Of a DNA stretch of 64,000 nucleotides, positions 33,217 through 42,045 are shown piece after piece. Position numbers and translations under genes: made by a program. Every line of letters begins with the position of its first letter. The first letter of the stretch is position 1. The notes below the pieces were generated by a model, which searched no databases, had not been told where the DNA came from, and saw nothing but the letters and a program-made list of their open reading frames with translations. The DNA lies in contig DATJRY010000017.1 in NCBI GenBank assembly GCA_035504415.1, positions 186,001-250,000 on the forward strand. Direction: 5' to 3'. This stretch comes from Candidatus Sulfotelmatobacter sp. (lineage in GTDB: Bacteria; Vulcanimicrobiota; Vulcanimicrobiia; Vulcanimicrobiales; Vulcanimicrobiaceae).

Positions 33217-34545
33217 AAGGATGAGGCAACCCAGCAGCGGGAGCGCGCGCAGCGCGCCCCACTGCGGCCGCCGCGCGTCCAGGCCGGCGGCGCGCTGCTC
33301 GTCGGCCCACAGCGCACCGGCGTCCGCGCCGGCCGGCGCGCGATAGCTCGCGCCGAGCGCGTCCGGCCACACCGGCGCCGGCGCCGAGCGCGCCAGCGGC
33401 ACGGCGAGCAGCGCTAACAGCGCCAGCGTCGCGACCGGCGCGAGGTCGGCGGCGCGTACCCGTTCGCGCCCCAGCGCGACGAACGCGGCGGCGACCGCCA
33501 GACCTTGCGCGAGGATCGCGAGCTGCGCCCCCGGGCGCTGCGCGAGGCCGAACGCGTCGGTGAGGATCAGCGTCAGGGCGACGCCGGTGCAAGCGCGCAG
33601 CGGCCCGCGGGTCGTGCGTGCCAGCACGAGCAGCGGCAGCAGCTCGATGGCGAAGTCGTGCTCGTGGAAGAACGGCACCGCGAACGGCAGCGCCGCCAAC
33701 GCCAGCAGCGTGCTCTCGAGCGCGCCGGCGCGCGTACGCACGATGACCGCGACGAGTGCCGCCGGCGCCAGCACGGCGCACAGCAGACCCAGCGCGTTGG
33801 CCAGCGATGCCGGCGCGCCCAGACTCCAGGCGATCGCGCCCGGCGTGTACTGGATGGCGTCGAACCGCTCCGCCGCGCCGTGGCGGCTCAGCACGCGCAG
33901 ATAGCCGGCCAGGTCGGGCGACGCCCACCCGGTGAGCAGCGCGAACGCGCCTAGCGCGAGCGCGATCGCCGTCAGTGCGCGCCGGTCGCGCAACCGCGCC
34001 GCCAGCGCGAGCGCCAGGTTCGGCTGCACGGCCGCGAGCAGCGCACCGAGCGCGGCGGTTGCGACGTCGTCGCGCTCGAGCGCCCACAGCGCGAGGGCGA
34101 TCCCGCCCGCGGCGAGCAACGCCGATTGCCCCAGGCCCAGCGCGCTCGTCACCGGGCCGGCCGTCAGCGCCAGCGCGAACGCGGCCAACAGCGCGCGCAC
34201 GCTGCGGGTGCGGACCAGCGCCAGCGCGACGAGCACCAACGTCGAGAGCGCCGCGACGAGCAGCCCGCTCCACACGCGCTCCGCGGTCGCGAACGGCAGC
34301 CGCGCCAGCGCGCCGAACAGCGGCAACGCCGCGGCCGGCCCGACGTAGGGCAGCAGCTCGTCGCGTTGCGCGCGCACACCGGGAATCGTGCGCTCGACCC
34401 GCCAGAGCTCGCGCGACCACGGGTTGCCGCCCGCGTTCCAGGTCGCGCCGGCGGCGTAGTACGCCTCGAAGTCGCGGCCGTACGGGCCTTGCGTCGGCGG
34501 CGGCGGTACGATCAGGAACGCCAGCGCCGCGGCGAGGACCGCCAG
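33151..34545 (-). CDS. GT87-like multi-pass glycosyltransferase, probable CTG start
   Basis: 464 residues if it starts at the CTG at 34545. The first ATG/GTG/TTG in frame is the GTG at 34377, but the preceding 56 codons read as a clear family N-terminus: a first helix (LAVLAAALAFLIV), then GRDFEAYYAAGATWNAGGNPW. That block is typical of GT-C/GT87 (DUF2029) mannosyltransferase-like proteins. About ten further helices are visible. It would transfer a polyprenyl-linked sugar on the outer face of the membrane. Its last codons lie in a hairpin repeat. The gene for a hypothetical protein ends 13 bp upstream. Confidence 0.65.
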   Translation of the reverse strand: MAVLAAALAFLIVPPPPTQGPYGRDFEAYYAAGATWNAGGNPWSRELWRVERTIPGVRAQRDELLPYVGPAAALPLFGALARLPFATAERVWSGLLVAALSTLVLVALALVRTRSVRALLAAFALALTAGPVTSALGLGQSALLAAGGIALALWALERDDVATAALGALLAAVQPNLALALAARLRDRRALTAIALALGAFALLTGWASPDLAGYLRVLSRHGAAERFDAIQYTPGAIAWSLGAPASLANALGLLCAVLAPAALVAVIVRTRAGALESTLLALAALPFAVPFFHEHDFAIELLPLLVLARTTRGPLRACTGVALTLILTDAFGLAQRPGAQLAILAQGLAVAAAFVALGRERVRAADLAPVATLALLALLAVPLARSAPAPVWPDALGASYRAPAGADAGALWADEQRAAGLDARRPQWGALRALPLLGCLILGGALTLRLADRSAARTAKGSA

Positions 34546-34558
34546 CGCTAGCGCCGCG

Positions 34559-35122
34559 CTACGTGCCGGCGTAGAGGCCGAGCCGCTCGATCCGGCCGTG
34601 GTTGCCCATGACGTAGGCGACGCCGCCGGGAAAACGCGCTTCGAACACCTCGGCGTAGACGACCGGCGCCGGACCGCCGACCGCCGGACCGTAGCGTTCG
34701 TCGAGCGCGGCGGTCGAGGCGCCCAGCGCGACGTCGCCGGGTGAGAAGCGGAAGCTGCCGTAGTCGCGCGCCGCCAAGCCGGGCGCGCGATCGGCTTTCG
34801 GCAGATAGTACTCGGCCGCGACCAACACGTCTTTCGAGTAGAACAGGCTCAGGAAGTTGCGCGCGCCGCCTTCGCGGGCGGCGTAGCTGTGCCAGCCGCG
34901 CATGGGGTATTGGAAGGCCACGCCGTAGGCTTTCTCGACGTCCGCGCGCGTCGTCGTGCCGACCGCGAACACGAGCTGATCGCTGGTCAGCACGACGGGG
35001 CGGTCCAGCGGCGCGGGCGGCACGTTGGCGCGGGCCCGCGAGCGCTCGTAGACCTGCGCCAGGATCTCGACCGCGCGCTGCATGGCGAAATCGGGCGCGC
35101 GCCCCTCGTCGTCGTCCTTCAT
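34559..35122 (-). CDS. Hypothetical protein
   Basis: 187 residues from the ATG at 35122, which overlaps the stop of the upstream M50 protease gene (ATGA). A charged start (MKDDDEGRAPDF) is followed by a helix and an alpha/beta region: VVLTSDQLVFAVGTTTRADVEKAYGVAFQYP is like a short repeat seen in outer-membrane assembly lipoproteins (BamE/SmpA-like), though it has no signal peptide. The C-terminus is beta-rich (FPGGVAYVMGNHGRIERLGLYAGT). Function is unknown. Coupling to the site-2-protease-like gene suggests a shared role. Confidence 0.55.
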   Translation of the reverse strand: MKDDDEGRAPDFAMQRAVEILAQVYERSRARANVPPAPLDRPVVLTSDQLVFAVGTTTRADVEKAYGVAFQYPMRGWHSYAAREGGARNFLSLFYSKDVLVAAEYYLPKADRAPGLAARDYGSFRFSPGDVALGASTAALDERYGPAVGGPAPVVYAEVFEARFPGGVAYVMGNHGRIERLGLYAGT

Positions 35123-35976
35123 CGCGCGGCGGTGTTTTCCACGATCGTCGCCGAGGCACCGGCCAACGCGATCAACCCGGTGGCGAAGTACGCGATGCCG
35201 GTCCACAGCCGCTGTCGCGGGGTGAGCCCGGAGGCGCGCGGATCGATCTGGCCGTGCCAGAGCGCGCGCAGGCGCGGGTACGCGGCGAAGCCGATCAGGA
35301 CCAGGAAGATCAGGCTGAACGCGCTGTGCGCGAAGAAGATCATGAACAGCGCGAACAGCGGAATCCCGACGTACCACAGGCGCGCGTCGATCGCGCCGGC
35401 GATGGCGCCGCCGTCGAACGGCGGCAGCGGGATCAAGTTGAAGAAGTTCAAGAAGAAGCCGATGTAGGCGCACGCGATCCAGAAACGCTCACCGGTCTCC
35501 AGGCCGTAGATCCAGCACACGGTGGCGGCGCCGATGCCGAAGATCGGCCCCGCGATCGCGGCGGCGACGTTCTGCGCGGGCGTTCCGCCCGGCGCGGCGG
35601 TGAACGCGCCCAGCCCCGGGATGAAGACCGGCAGCCGGGCCGGGACGCCGAAGTTGCGCCAGGTGAAGTAGTGGCCCAGCTCGTGGACCAGGATCATCGC
35701 CACGAACACGATCGCGATCTTCCAGCCGCCGAACAGCGCGGCGTAGAGTAGGATCGAGGCGAACAGCGACCCGAAGCTGATGAGCTTGGGGACGAAGATC
35801 AGGAACTTGAGGCCGCCCAGCGCGAGCAACCCGGCTTTGATCGCGGCGAAGAACTTGGCGACCAGCGCGGCCAGTCCGAGCACGGCGCCGCCGGCCGTGC
35901 GCGCGGCGCCGCCTTGCTTGCCCTGCCGAGGCTGCTGGAGGCGGTCCTCGGGCGGGCGCTGGTCGTCGTCGTACAT
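35119..35976 (-). CDS. Site-2 protease family (M50) membrane metallopeptidase
   Basis: 285 residues from the ATG at 35976. The zinc site HELGH is in MILVHELGHYFTWRNFG, and the second motif is NLIPLPPFDGG, giving His-His-Asp ligation inside the membrane. Six or so hydrophobic helices are visible. The N-terminal 30 residues are hydrophilic and Gln/Arg-rich. No PDZ domain is present, so it belongs to the compact type. Members cut transmembrane substrates such as anti-sigma factors. Its start lies 6 bp from the start of the divergent amidase gene. Confidence 0.88.
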   Translation of the reverse strand: MYDDDQRPPEDRLQQPRQGKQGGAARTAGGAVLGLAALVAKFFAAIKAGLLALGGLKFLIFVPKLISFGSLFASILLYAALFGGWKIAIVFVAMILVHELGHYFTWRNFGVPARLPVFIPGLGAFTAAPGGTPAQNVAAAIAGPIFGIGAATVCWIYGLETGERFWIACAYIGFFLNFFNLIPLPPFDGGAIAGAIDARLWYVGIPLFALFMIFFAHSAFSLIFLVLIGFAAYPRLRALWHGQIDPRASGLTPRQRLWTGIAYFATGLIALAGASATIVENTAAR

Positions 35977-35982
35977 CTCCCG

Positions 35983-36555
35983 GTGATTCTCGCTCCGCCC
36001 GTCCCGCTCCGTGAATGGCGGCCGACCTTTCCCGCCGGCACGCTGCGCTCGATCTCGTTGCACTGGAGCGGGGGCGACTACGCGGCCGTCTTTCCGGCAT
36101 ACCATTTCTGCCTGACCGGCCCGCAGGACGTGGTCGTGCACCACACGCACGACCTGCGCGACAACATGCGCGACGTGCGGCTCGCGCCCGACGAGCCCTA
36201 CGCCGCCCATACGCGCGGCCGCAACAGCTGGTCGATCGGCCTGGCCGTCGCGGCGATGCGCGACGCGCGTCCCGACGACTTCGGCGGCGCACCGATCACG
36301 GCGGCGCAAGCGGAGGGTCTGTGCGTGCTCGCCGCGCGGCTGGTGGGTGCCTACGGCATCGCGCTCGACGCCGTGCGCACGCACGCCGAAGCGGCGCTCG
36401 AGGACGGCTACTTCGGCGCGGGCGAGGGCGAGCGCTGGGACATCGCGCGCCTGCGTGCGTCACCGCTCCCGCTCGAGCCCGCCGAGGCGACCGCGACCGG
36501 CAACTGGTTCCGCACCCGCATCGCCGCGTTGCTCGCGGCCCCCGATGCCCGCTAG
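35983..36555 (+). CDS. N-acetylmuramoyl-L-alanine amidase-like (Amidase_2/PGRP fold)
   Basis: 190 residues from a GTG at 35983; other starts upstream would overlap the M50 gene. SISLHWSGGDYAAVFPAYHFC has the first zinc-type His and the YHF strand, VVVHHTHDL follows, and AHTRGRNSWSIGLAVAAM has the typical 'H..GRN..SIG' block of the amidase_2/PGRP family. Some catalytic residues cannot be assigned by eye. No signal peptide is seen, so it may act in the cytoplasm on recycled muropeptides, or the true start is different. Confidence 0.68.
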   Translation: MILAPPVPLREWRPTFPAGTLRSISLHWSGGDYAAVFPAYHFCLTGPQDVVVHHTHDLRDNMRDVRLAPDEPYAAHTRGRNSWSIGLAVAAMRDARPDDFGGAPITAAQAEGLCVLAARLVGAYGIALDAVRTHAEAALEDGYFGAGEGERWDIARLRASPLPLEPAEATATGNWFRTRIAALLAAPDAR

Positions 36556-36667
36556 GCTCGTTAGCGCGGCGCTGTGGGCGCTGCTGGTGCTCGGCGTCCT
36601 GCTGATCGTCGCGATGGTGTGGCACCCGTGGGTGACGCCGTGGACCGGAGCACCGTCCGCGCGCTGA
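36545..36667 (+). CDS. Single-helix small membrane protein
   Basis: 40 residues from the ATG at 36545, overlapping the end of the amidase gene by 11 bp. One hydrophobic helix (LVSAALWALLVLGVLLIVAMV) is followed by a short Trp/Pro-rich tail (WHPWVTPWTGAPSAR). Overlap with the upstream gene and a clean helix of about 21 residues support translation. It could assist the amidase or the NDH-2 gene, but nothing shows this. Confidence 0.45.
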   Translation: MPARLVSAALWALLVLGVLLIVAMVWHPWVTPWTGAPSAR

Positions 36668-36727
36668 AGCTCTCGATCGCGCGCGAGAGCTCGGAACCGG
36701 CAGCCGTGTGACCGGGTCGGTGGGAGC

Positions 36728-38077
36728 GTGAGTACGAGCACGCCTGCCGCCGACGGGCGTCCGCGCATCGTCATCCTCGGCGGCGGCTTCGCCGGCGTCT
36801 CGGTCGCGGAGCGGCTCGAGCGGCGGCTGCGCCCCGACGAGGCGTCGATCGCGCTGGTGAGCCGCGAGAACTTCACGCTGTTCACGCCGATGCTGCCCGA
36901 GGTCAGCTCCGGCGAGCTCGAGCCGCGCCACATCGCGACGCCGATCCGCGCGCAGCTGAAGCGGACGACGTTCGTGCTCGGCGAGATCACCCGGCTCGAC
37001 CTGCGCTTGCGTGAGGTCGACGCACAGCACGTCATCACCGGTGCGATGACGCACCTGGCGTACGACCACCTCGTGTTGGCGCTGGGGAGCGTGACCTCGA
37101 CGTTCGGCATCCCCGGCGTCGAGGAGTACACGCTCCCGCTCAAGTCGCTCGAAGACGCGGAGGTGCTGCGCAATCGCATCGTCGCGGCGCTCGAGCAGGC
37201 CGTCGTCACGCCGCCCGGCCCCGAGCGCGATCGCTTGCTGACGTTCGTCGTCGTCGGCGGCGGGTACACCGGCTGCGAGTGCGCCGGCGAGCTGGTCGAC
37301 CTGTTCCGCTCGATCGTGCCGTTCTATCATCCGCTGCGACTGGTCGACGTGCGGATGGTGCTGATCGAAGCCGGTGCCTCGCTGCTGCCGGACTTGCCGC
37401 CGCAGATGGGGCGCTACACGACCCGCAACCTGCAGCGCCGCAAGGTCGAGCTGATGCTGGGCGACGGCGTGACCCGCATCGACCGTCATGCCGTCGCGCT
37501 GCAGTCGGGTCGCATGGTGCCTTCGGCGACGATCGTGTGGAGCGCCGGCGTGCGGCCCTCGCCGGTGCTCAAGGATCTCGACGGCGTCGTGCACGCGCGC
37601 AACGGCGGCATCATGGTGCACCAGGACTTCGTCGCGCTCAATCGGCCGGAGGTGTGGGCGCTGGGCGACTGCGCCTGGATCCCGACGGTCGCCGACGCGC
37701 AGCAGAGCAATCGCGGCGATTGGTATCCGCAAACGGCGCAACACGCGATTCGTGAAGGTCCGGCGCTGGCCGACAACCTCGTCGCGACGCTGCGCGGCCA
37801 GCCGACCAAACCGTTCCACTTCACCGCGCTGGGCACGATGGCGTCGCTCGGCGCGCGCACCGCCGTCGCGGCGCTGCCGGGCGGGATCGTGCTGACCGGC
37901 TTCCCGGCCTGGTTCTTATGGCGATCGTACTATCTGGTTCGACTGCCGGGGCTCGACCGACGGTTCCGCGTCGCGATCGATTGGACGCTGGGGCTGCTGT
38001 TCCGGCGCGACATCGCCGAGCTGCGTCTGTACACGCAGCGTACGCGGGATGACGCCGCGATCGGTGAGCGCCGTTAG
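36728..38077 (+). CDS. ndh: Type II NADH:quinone oxidoreductase (NDH-2)
   Basis: 449 residues from a GTG at 36728. It has two Rossmann motifs: FAD-binding IVILGGGFAGVSVAERLERR and NADH-binding FVVVGGGYTGCECAGELVDL. The C-terminal FAD block is EVWALGDCAWIP, followed by AQHAIREG, where quinone-site residues usually lie. The C-terminal membrane-associating segment (GFPAWFLWRSYYLVRLPG) is amphipathic. NDH-2 passes electrons from NADH to quinone without pumping protons. The gene ends in a TTAG shared with the convergent S41 peptidase gene. Confidence 0.9.
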   Translation: MSTSTPAADGRPRIVILGGGFAGVSVAERLERRLRPDEASIALVSRENFTLFTPMLPEVSSGELEPRHIATPIRAQLKRTTFVLGEITRLDLRLREVDAQHVITGAMTHLAYDHLVLALGSVTSTFGIPGVEEYTLPLKSLEDAEVLRNRIVAALEQAVVTPPGPERDRLLTFVVVGGGYTGCECAGELVDLFRSIVPFYHPLRLVDVRMVLIEAGASLLPDLPPQMGRYTTRNLQRRKVELMLGDGVTRIDRHAVALQSGRMVPSATIVWSAGVRPSPVLKDLDGVVHARNGGIMVHQDFVALNRPEVWALGDCAWIPTVADAQQSNRGDWYPQTAQHAIREGPALADNLVATLRGQPTKPFHFTALGTMASLGARTAVAALPGGIVLTGFPAWFLWRSYYLVRLPGLDRRFRVAIDWTLGLLFRRDIAELRLYTQRTRDDAAIGERR

Positions 38078-39465
38078 GCAGACGCGATCAGCGCGAGCGT
38101 TCGATCGAGCACCGGCTCGCGGCCGGCCGCCACGTCCGCCGGCGTCGTCCGTACGACGACGTCCGGCACGACGCCCTGGCGCGGCGGCTGCGGCTTGGGC
38201 GGCAGGAAGACCTTGGTGGTAAAGTAGGCTTTGAAGCCGAGACCGGGCGAGGTGAAGGTGTAGACCTCACCGGTCGAGTCCACCGGCTCGCCGGTTTCCT
38301 CGCCGACGATCGTCGCCAGACCGTAGTCCTTGGCCGCCAGCGCGCACGACATCGCCGAGGAGAACGTCTGCGGCGAGATCAGGAGATAGACGGGTCCCGT
38401 GTAGCGGCTCGGCACGTCGCGCGCCGGCGTGAAGAGGTCGTCGTTCGGCCCTTCACGGATCGGAATGATGGTCCCGTCAGGCGCCGACCACGCGCGGGCG
38501 CCGTAGATCTCGACGTACTTGTCTTCACCGTACTCGCGCTTGAGCCGATCGCACGCTTTGACGATGACGCCGCCGAACTGCTTGAACGGCTTGCTCGAAA
38601 CGGCCGTCCAGAGCTCGTCGTTCAGGCGGCTGTCGCCGCCCCCGTTGCGGCGAATGTCCACCACGAGTGCTTTGATCGACGCGTCGTGCATGGCGGGCAC
38701 CGCTTCGGTGAGGAATCGCCCGAAGCGCGCGAACCCTTCGCAGCGACGGTAGTCGAGATAGCCCACGCCGCCGCCGGCGATCGTGCCATAGGTGTACGGC
38801 TCGGACGTCGTCGTCGTCGCGCGCGAAGGTGCCGTCGCGAGGGAGACGTCGCGCTCGTGCACCGCGCCGTCCGACTTCCAGACGACGTGATAGGTCGGTC
38901 GTTCGCCGAAGAGCGCGAACGACACGGCCGACCCCTCCGTCGAGACGCGGGTGCGGTGCAGGCTCTCGGTTTGGCCGCCGAGCGCCGCGAGCGCGAGGTG
39001 CACGTACTCCGGCGCGGCGATGCCGTCGATCGAGACGATCTCGCTGCCGCGCGGAATCGTCGCGCTCTCGTCGACGAGAACGACCAGCGCGTCGTCCGGC
39101 GCGAGGGCGAAGCGCAGCGGGAAGCGCCGCGCCGCCGCGGCGAGTAGGCCGTCGAAGCCGAGCGAGACGTGGCCGTCGTTCAGGGCGCCCAGCACCGGTG
39201 CGATCGCGAGCCACGCTTGGCGGACGGTGAGCGGCACGCGGATCGTTTCGCGCGTGGAGCGATAGAGCGCTTCGACGGTGGCACGGTCGGCGGCCAGGAA
39301 CGGATCGGCCCCTACGTCGAGCAGCGCTGCCCAGATGGCGTCGAGGTCGGCGCGGACGACCTCGGCGGTGAACGTCGGCTCGGCGACAGCGGCAGCCGCG
39401 CCGAGCAGCGGCGCGATGCCGAGCGCCGCCCCGATCCGCAGGAACGATCCGCGCTCCATTCGCAT
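38074..39465 (-). CDS. S41-family peptidase-like secreted protein
   Basis: 463 residues from the ATG at 39465 with a signal-like N-terminus (SFLRIGAALGIAPLLGAAAAVA) and a double-Arg-free n-region. The C-terminal catalytic core is recognisable: GVGYLDYRRCEGF, ALVVDIRRNGGGDSRL, YLLISPQTFSSAMSCALAAKD (nucleophile Ser) and TIVGEETGEP. PRGSEIVSIDGIAAPEY resembles a PDZ-like turn. Members are C-terminal-processing or tricorn-like proteases. Substrate unknown. It is probably lipid-free and periplasmic or secreted. Confidence 0.83.
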   Translation of the reverse strand: MRMERGSFLRIGAALGIAPLLGAAAAVAEPTFTAEVVRADLDAIWAALLDVGADPFLAADRATVEALYRSTRETIRVPLTVRQAWLAIAPVLGALNDGHVSLGFDGLLAAAARRFPLRFALAPDDALVVLVDESATIPRGSEIVSIDGIAAPEYVHLALAALGGQTESLHRTRVSTEGSAVSFALFGERPTYHVVWKSDGAVHERDVSLATAPSRATTTTSEPYTYGTIAGGGVGYLDYRRCEGFARFGRFLTEAVPAMHDASIKALVVDIRRNGGGDSRLNDELWTAVSSKPFKQFGGVIVKACDRLKREYGEDKYVEIYGARAWSAPDGTIIPIREGPNDDLFTPARDVPSRYTGPVYLLISPQTFSSAMSCALAAKDYGLATIVGEETGEPVDSTGEVYTFTSPGLGFKAYFTTKVFLPPKPQPPRQGVVPDVVVRTTPADVAAGREPVLDRTLALIASA

Positions 39466-39511
39466 GCGCGGCCCTTCGCGCGCGGCACGGCGAGCTACTG
39501 TGGGACACCCC

Positions 39512-39540
39512 TTGACAGAAGTGATAGCCCCTTGTACCTT
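39512..39540 (+). promoter_or_regulatory. Promoter of the DUF4097 gene (leaderless type)
   Basis: TTGACA (39512-39517), a 17-bp spacer and TACCTT (39535-39540), then only GTAACT before the ATG at 39547. The start point would fall on or next to the ATG. The spacer and -10 contain the direct repeat TTGTA..TTGTAA, a possible regulator site. Confidence 0.65.
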
Positions 39541-39546
39541 GTAACT

Positions 39547-40257
39547 ATGTTTTTAGTTATGGCCCTCGCCGGCGCCCCGTTCCACGCCGAGCCGGCGATT
39601 CGGCCCGGGCAGACGCTGACCGTGCACGACCTCAGCGGGCGCGTGCGCGTGCGGGTCGGCTCGCATCTGGTCATCGACGCGCGCAAACACGCCGAGCGCA
39701 GCGATCCGAACACGGTCGCGGTAAAGGTCGAGACGTCGGCCGACGGCGTCGCGGTCTGCGTGCGCTACCCGCCCGACACCGACCGCGGGTGCGATCAGCG
39801 CTCGCAGGGCGCGAACGACAACGACACCGAGGTCGACTTCGACATCACGGTCCCCGCTGGGGTGGGGGTCGCGGCGGCCAACGTGAACGGCCCGGTCGAC
39901 GTCGTCGCCGCCGGCCCGGCGCGCGGGACGAGCGTCAACGGTGAAGTACGCATCGACGCGCCGCACGTGGACGAAGCGACGACCGTCAACGGCGGGGTGC
40001 GCGTCTGGGAGCGCCGGCGTTCGTCGGCTCCGCTGCGCGCCAGCAGCGTCAACGGCCGCATCGAGATCGATTTGCCGGCCGGCAGCGGCGTCACCGTCAG
40101 CGCGAACACGCTCAACGGCGACATCCGAGCCGACGGTCTCGCCGTCACGCGCTCGATGTACGGCCTGGGCGCGAAGGCCAACGGCGTCCTCGGCGACGGC
40201 GCGCAGCACCTCTCGCTCTCGTCGGTGAACGGCGCGATCGTCGTGCGCCGGGGCTAG
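39547..40257 (+). CDS. DUF4097-like beta-helical protein
   Basis: 236 residues from the ATG at 39547. A weak signal-like N-terminus (MFLVMALAGAPFHAEPA) precedes a head domain with two cysteines and then regular turns of a beta solenoid marked by repeated 'VNG': ANVNGPVDVV, TSVNGEVRID, TTVNGGVRVW, SSVNGRIEID, NTLNGDIRAD, SSVNGAIVV. This repeat is typical of the DUF4097 family, often beside PadR regulators and anti-sigma genes, none of which is here. Function is uncertain; surface adhesion is often proposed. Confidence 0.8.
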   Translation: MFLVMALAGAPFHAEPAIRPGQTLTVHDLSGRVRVRVGSHLVIDARKHAERSDPNTVAVKVETSADGVAVCVRYPPDTDRGCDQRSQGANDNDTEVDFDITVPAGVGVAAANVNGPVDVVAAGPARGTSVNGEVRIDAPHVDEATTVNGGVRVWERRRSSAPLRASSVNGRIEIDLPAGSGVTVSANTLNGDIRADGLAVTRSMYGLGAKANGVLGDGAQHLSLSSVNGAIVVRRG

Positions 40258-40943
40258 CGGCCCAGGCGGTAGTTCAGGCCGATCGCCAGCGCGCTCTCCT
40301 GATACGGCGTGGGCGCGTTGGTGCGGTTGAAGAGCGCGGTGCGCGACCAGCTCAGGTCGAGTGCCGCGCGGTTGCCGGGCCGGCGCAGCAAGACCCCGAT
40401 ACGATACGACGTGCCGCGATAGGTCAGCGCGGTGTGCAAGCCGTCCGGCAGCAGCGCGTTGCCGCCGACGTTCGGATACGCGTAGCCCCATCCGTACGGC
40501 GCGACCGCGGCGTTCGGGTTGGGCATGAACAGCAGGCCGTAACCGAGCCCGTGGATCGGCGGATCGCCCTGTTGTGGGCGCGCGAACGTCGCGCCGCCGA
40601 CGTACAGGTGCGGCGCAATCCCGACCCCGCCGCCGGCTTGGACCTCGAAGCGGTGGATCGCCGCCGGCCCGGGCGGATCGAGGTACCAGCGGTATTCCGT
40701 GACGCTGGCGACCGCGTAGCGACCGAACAGCCGCGACTCGCCGGCCTGCCACGCCGACGGCTCGCTCGCGCCGATCGCCGCGAGCGGATCGTGCTCATCG
40801 CGCACCTGCGGCACGGCGGTGATGCCGATGCTGACGTACTGCGGTCCGGGCACGAGCAGCTTCGCGTGCGCGCGCGGCGTCGGCGTCGGGGAGGGCGTCG
40901 GCGCCGCGGCGAGCAGCGTTCCGAGCGCGAGCAGCGCGATCAG
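40254..40943 (-). CDS. Putative secreted/outer-membrane beta-barrel protein, CTG start
   Basis: 229 residues if translation starts at the CTG at 40943, whose CTGA overlaps the stop of the E1-alpha gene like the many ATGA pairs here. The first ATG/GTG/TTG in frame (GTG at 40853) would discard a clear signal peptide (LIALLALGTLLAAAPTPSP). After a (TP)n segment the protein is a run of alternating beta strands ending ALAIGLNYRLGR, suggesting a small outer-membrane barrel. No enzyme motif is seen. The 3' end shares CTAG with the DUF4097 gene. Confidence 0.6.
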   Translation of the reverse strand: MIALLALGTLLAAAPTPSPTPTPRAHAKLLVPGPQYVSIGITAVPQVRDEHDPLAAIGASEPSAWQAGESRLFGRYAVASVTEYRWYLDPPGPAAIHRFEVQAGGGVGIAPHLYVGGATFARPQQGDPPIHGLGYGLLFMPNPNAAVAPYGWGYAYPNVGGNALLPDGLHTALTYRGTSYRIGVLLRRPGNRAALDLSWSRTALFNRTNAPTPYQESALAIGLNYRLGR

Positions 40944-41953
40944 GTCGTGATCCAGGCGTCGTCGGCGCCGGCGTAGACGTTGCCGTAGAGCGTCGCCGCC
41001 GCGGGCAACGGCTCCGCTTCGACCTCGTCGGTCGTGCGATTGACCAGGTCGGCGATCTCGCGGCGAATCGCGCGCGCCTCGTCGGCGGTTAGGGTCCCCG
41101 CTTCGATCAGCGACTGCTCGAACTTCGGCAGCGGATCGTTGGGGCGCTGGCCGGCGACCTCGTCACGCGAGCGATAGGTGCGGTCGTCGTCGTCGGTCGT
41201 GTGCGAGAGGAAGCGGTAGCAGTGCGACTCGACCAGCACCGGGCCGTCGCCGGCCGCCGCGTGCGCGCGCGCGTCGCGCACGGTCGTATAAACCGCGACG
41301 GGGTCGAAGCCGTCGCAGCTCATTCCGCGGATGCCGTAGCCGTCGGCGCGCGGCGCCACTTCGGGCACGCGCATCTGCTTGGAGACGTGCGTCGAGATCG
41401 CCCACTGGTTGTTCTCGCACAGGAACAGCACCGGCAGCGCGTGGACGGCCGCGAAGTTGAGCGCTTCGTGCCACTCGCCTTGGCTGGTCGCGCCCTCGCC
41501 GAACTGGCAGAAGACGACGCGGTCGCGCGCGCCCGCGCGTTTGAGCGCCCAGGCGGCGCCGACGGCGTGCGTGCACTGCGCGGCGATGATCGAGGAGATC
41601 GACGCGATCCCCAGATCTTTGGCGGTGACGTGGTTGATGATCGAGCGCGCGCCGGTGCGATCGTTCGCGCGCGCCAGCTGCGAGCGGAACAAGTCGACCA
41701 GCGGGAAGCCGACCGCCAGAATCAGCCCGGTGTTGCGATAGTACGGGTAGAGCAGATCCTTGCCGCGTTCGAACGCGAGGCCGGTCCCGGCTTGCACGGC
41801 TTCGTGCCCTTCAGAGCCCATCGCGATGCCGATCTTCCCTTGCCGGTTGAGTTGGAAACCGCGTGTGTCGACCGCTCGCTGGGTCACCATGTCGCGGAAA
41901 AGCTTGAGCGATTGCTCGCGGGTCAACGTCGGGCTGCTGGCGGTGGTCGGCAT
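40940..41953 (-). CDS. 2-oxo acid dehydrogenase E1 component, alpha subunit
   Basis: 337 residues from the ATG at 41953. The thiamine-diphosphate motif is FGEGATSQGEWHEALNFAA..CENNQWAIST, with GEG in place of GDG. Other family blocks are MGSEGHEAVQAG, YPYYRNTGLILA, and the phosphorylation-loop-like RFLSHTTDDDDRTYRS. This is the pyruvate or branched-chain oxo-acid dehydrogenase E1-alpha type. The beta subunit gene, normally directly downstream, is absent: the next gene encodes a barrel-like protein, so this subunit must pair with a beta encoded elsewhere. Confidence 0.9.
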   Translation of the reverse strand: MPTTASSPTLTREQSLKLFRDMVTQRAVDTRGFQLNRQGKIGIAMGSEGHEAVQAGTGLAFERGKDLLYPYYRNTGLILAVGFPLVDLFRSQLARANDRTGARSIINHVTAKDLGIASISSIIAAQCTHAVGAAWALKRAGARDRVVFCQFGEGATSQGEWHEALNFAAVHALPVLFLCENNQWAISTHVSKQMRVPEVAPRADGYGIRGMSCDGFDPVAVYTTVRDARAHAAAGDGPVLVESHCYRFLSHTTDDDDRTYRSRDEVAGQRPNDPLPKFEQSLIEAGTLTADEARAIRREIADLVNRTTDEVEAEPLPAAATLYGNVYAGADDAWITT

Positions 41954-42045
41954 CGTCGTCCGTCCCCTTCCGGCGCTCCGCCGACGGCACCTACCGAGCG
42001 GTCGGGTGGGCGGGGAACGGCACGTTGCCTTCGGAATGACGCCGC

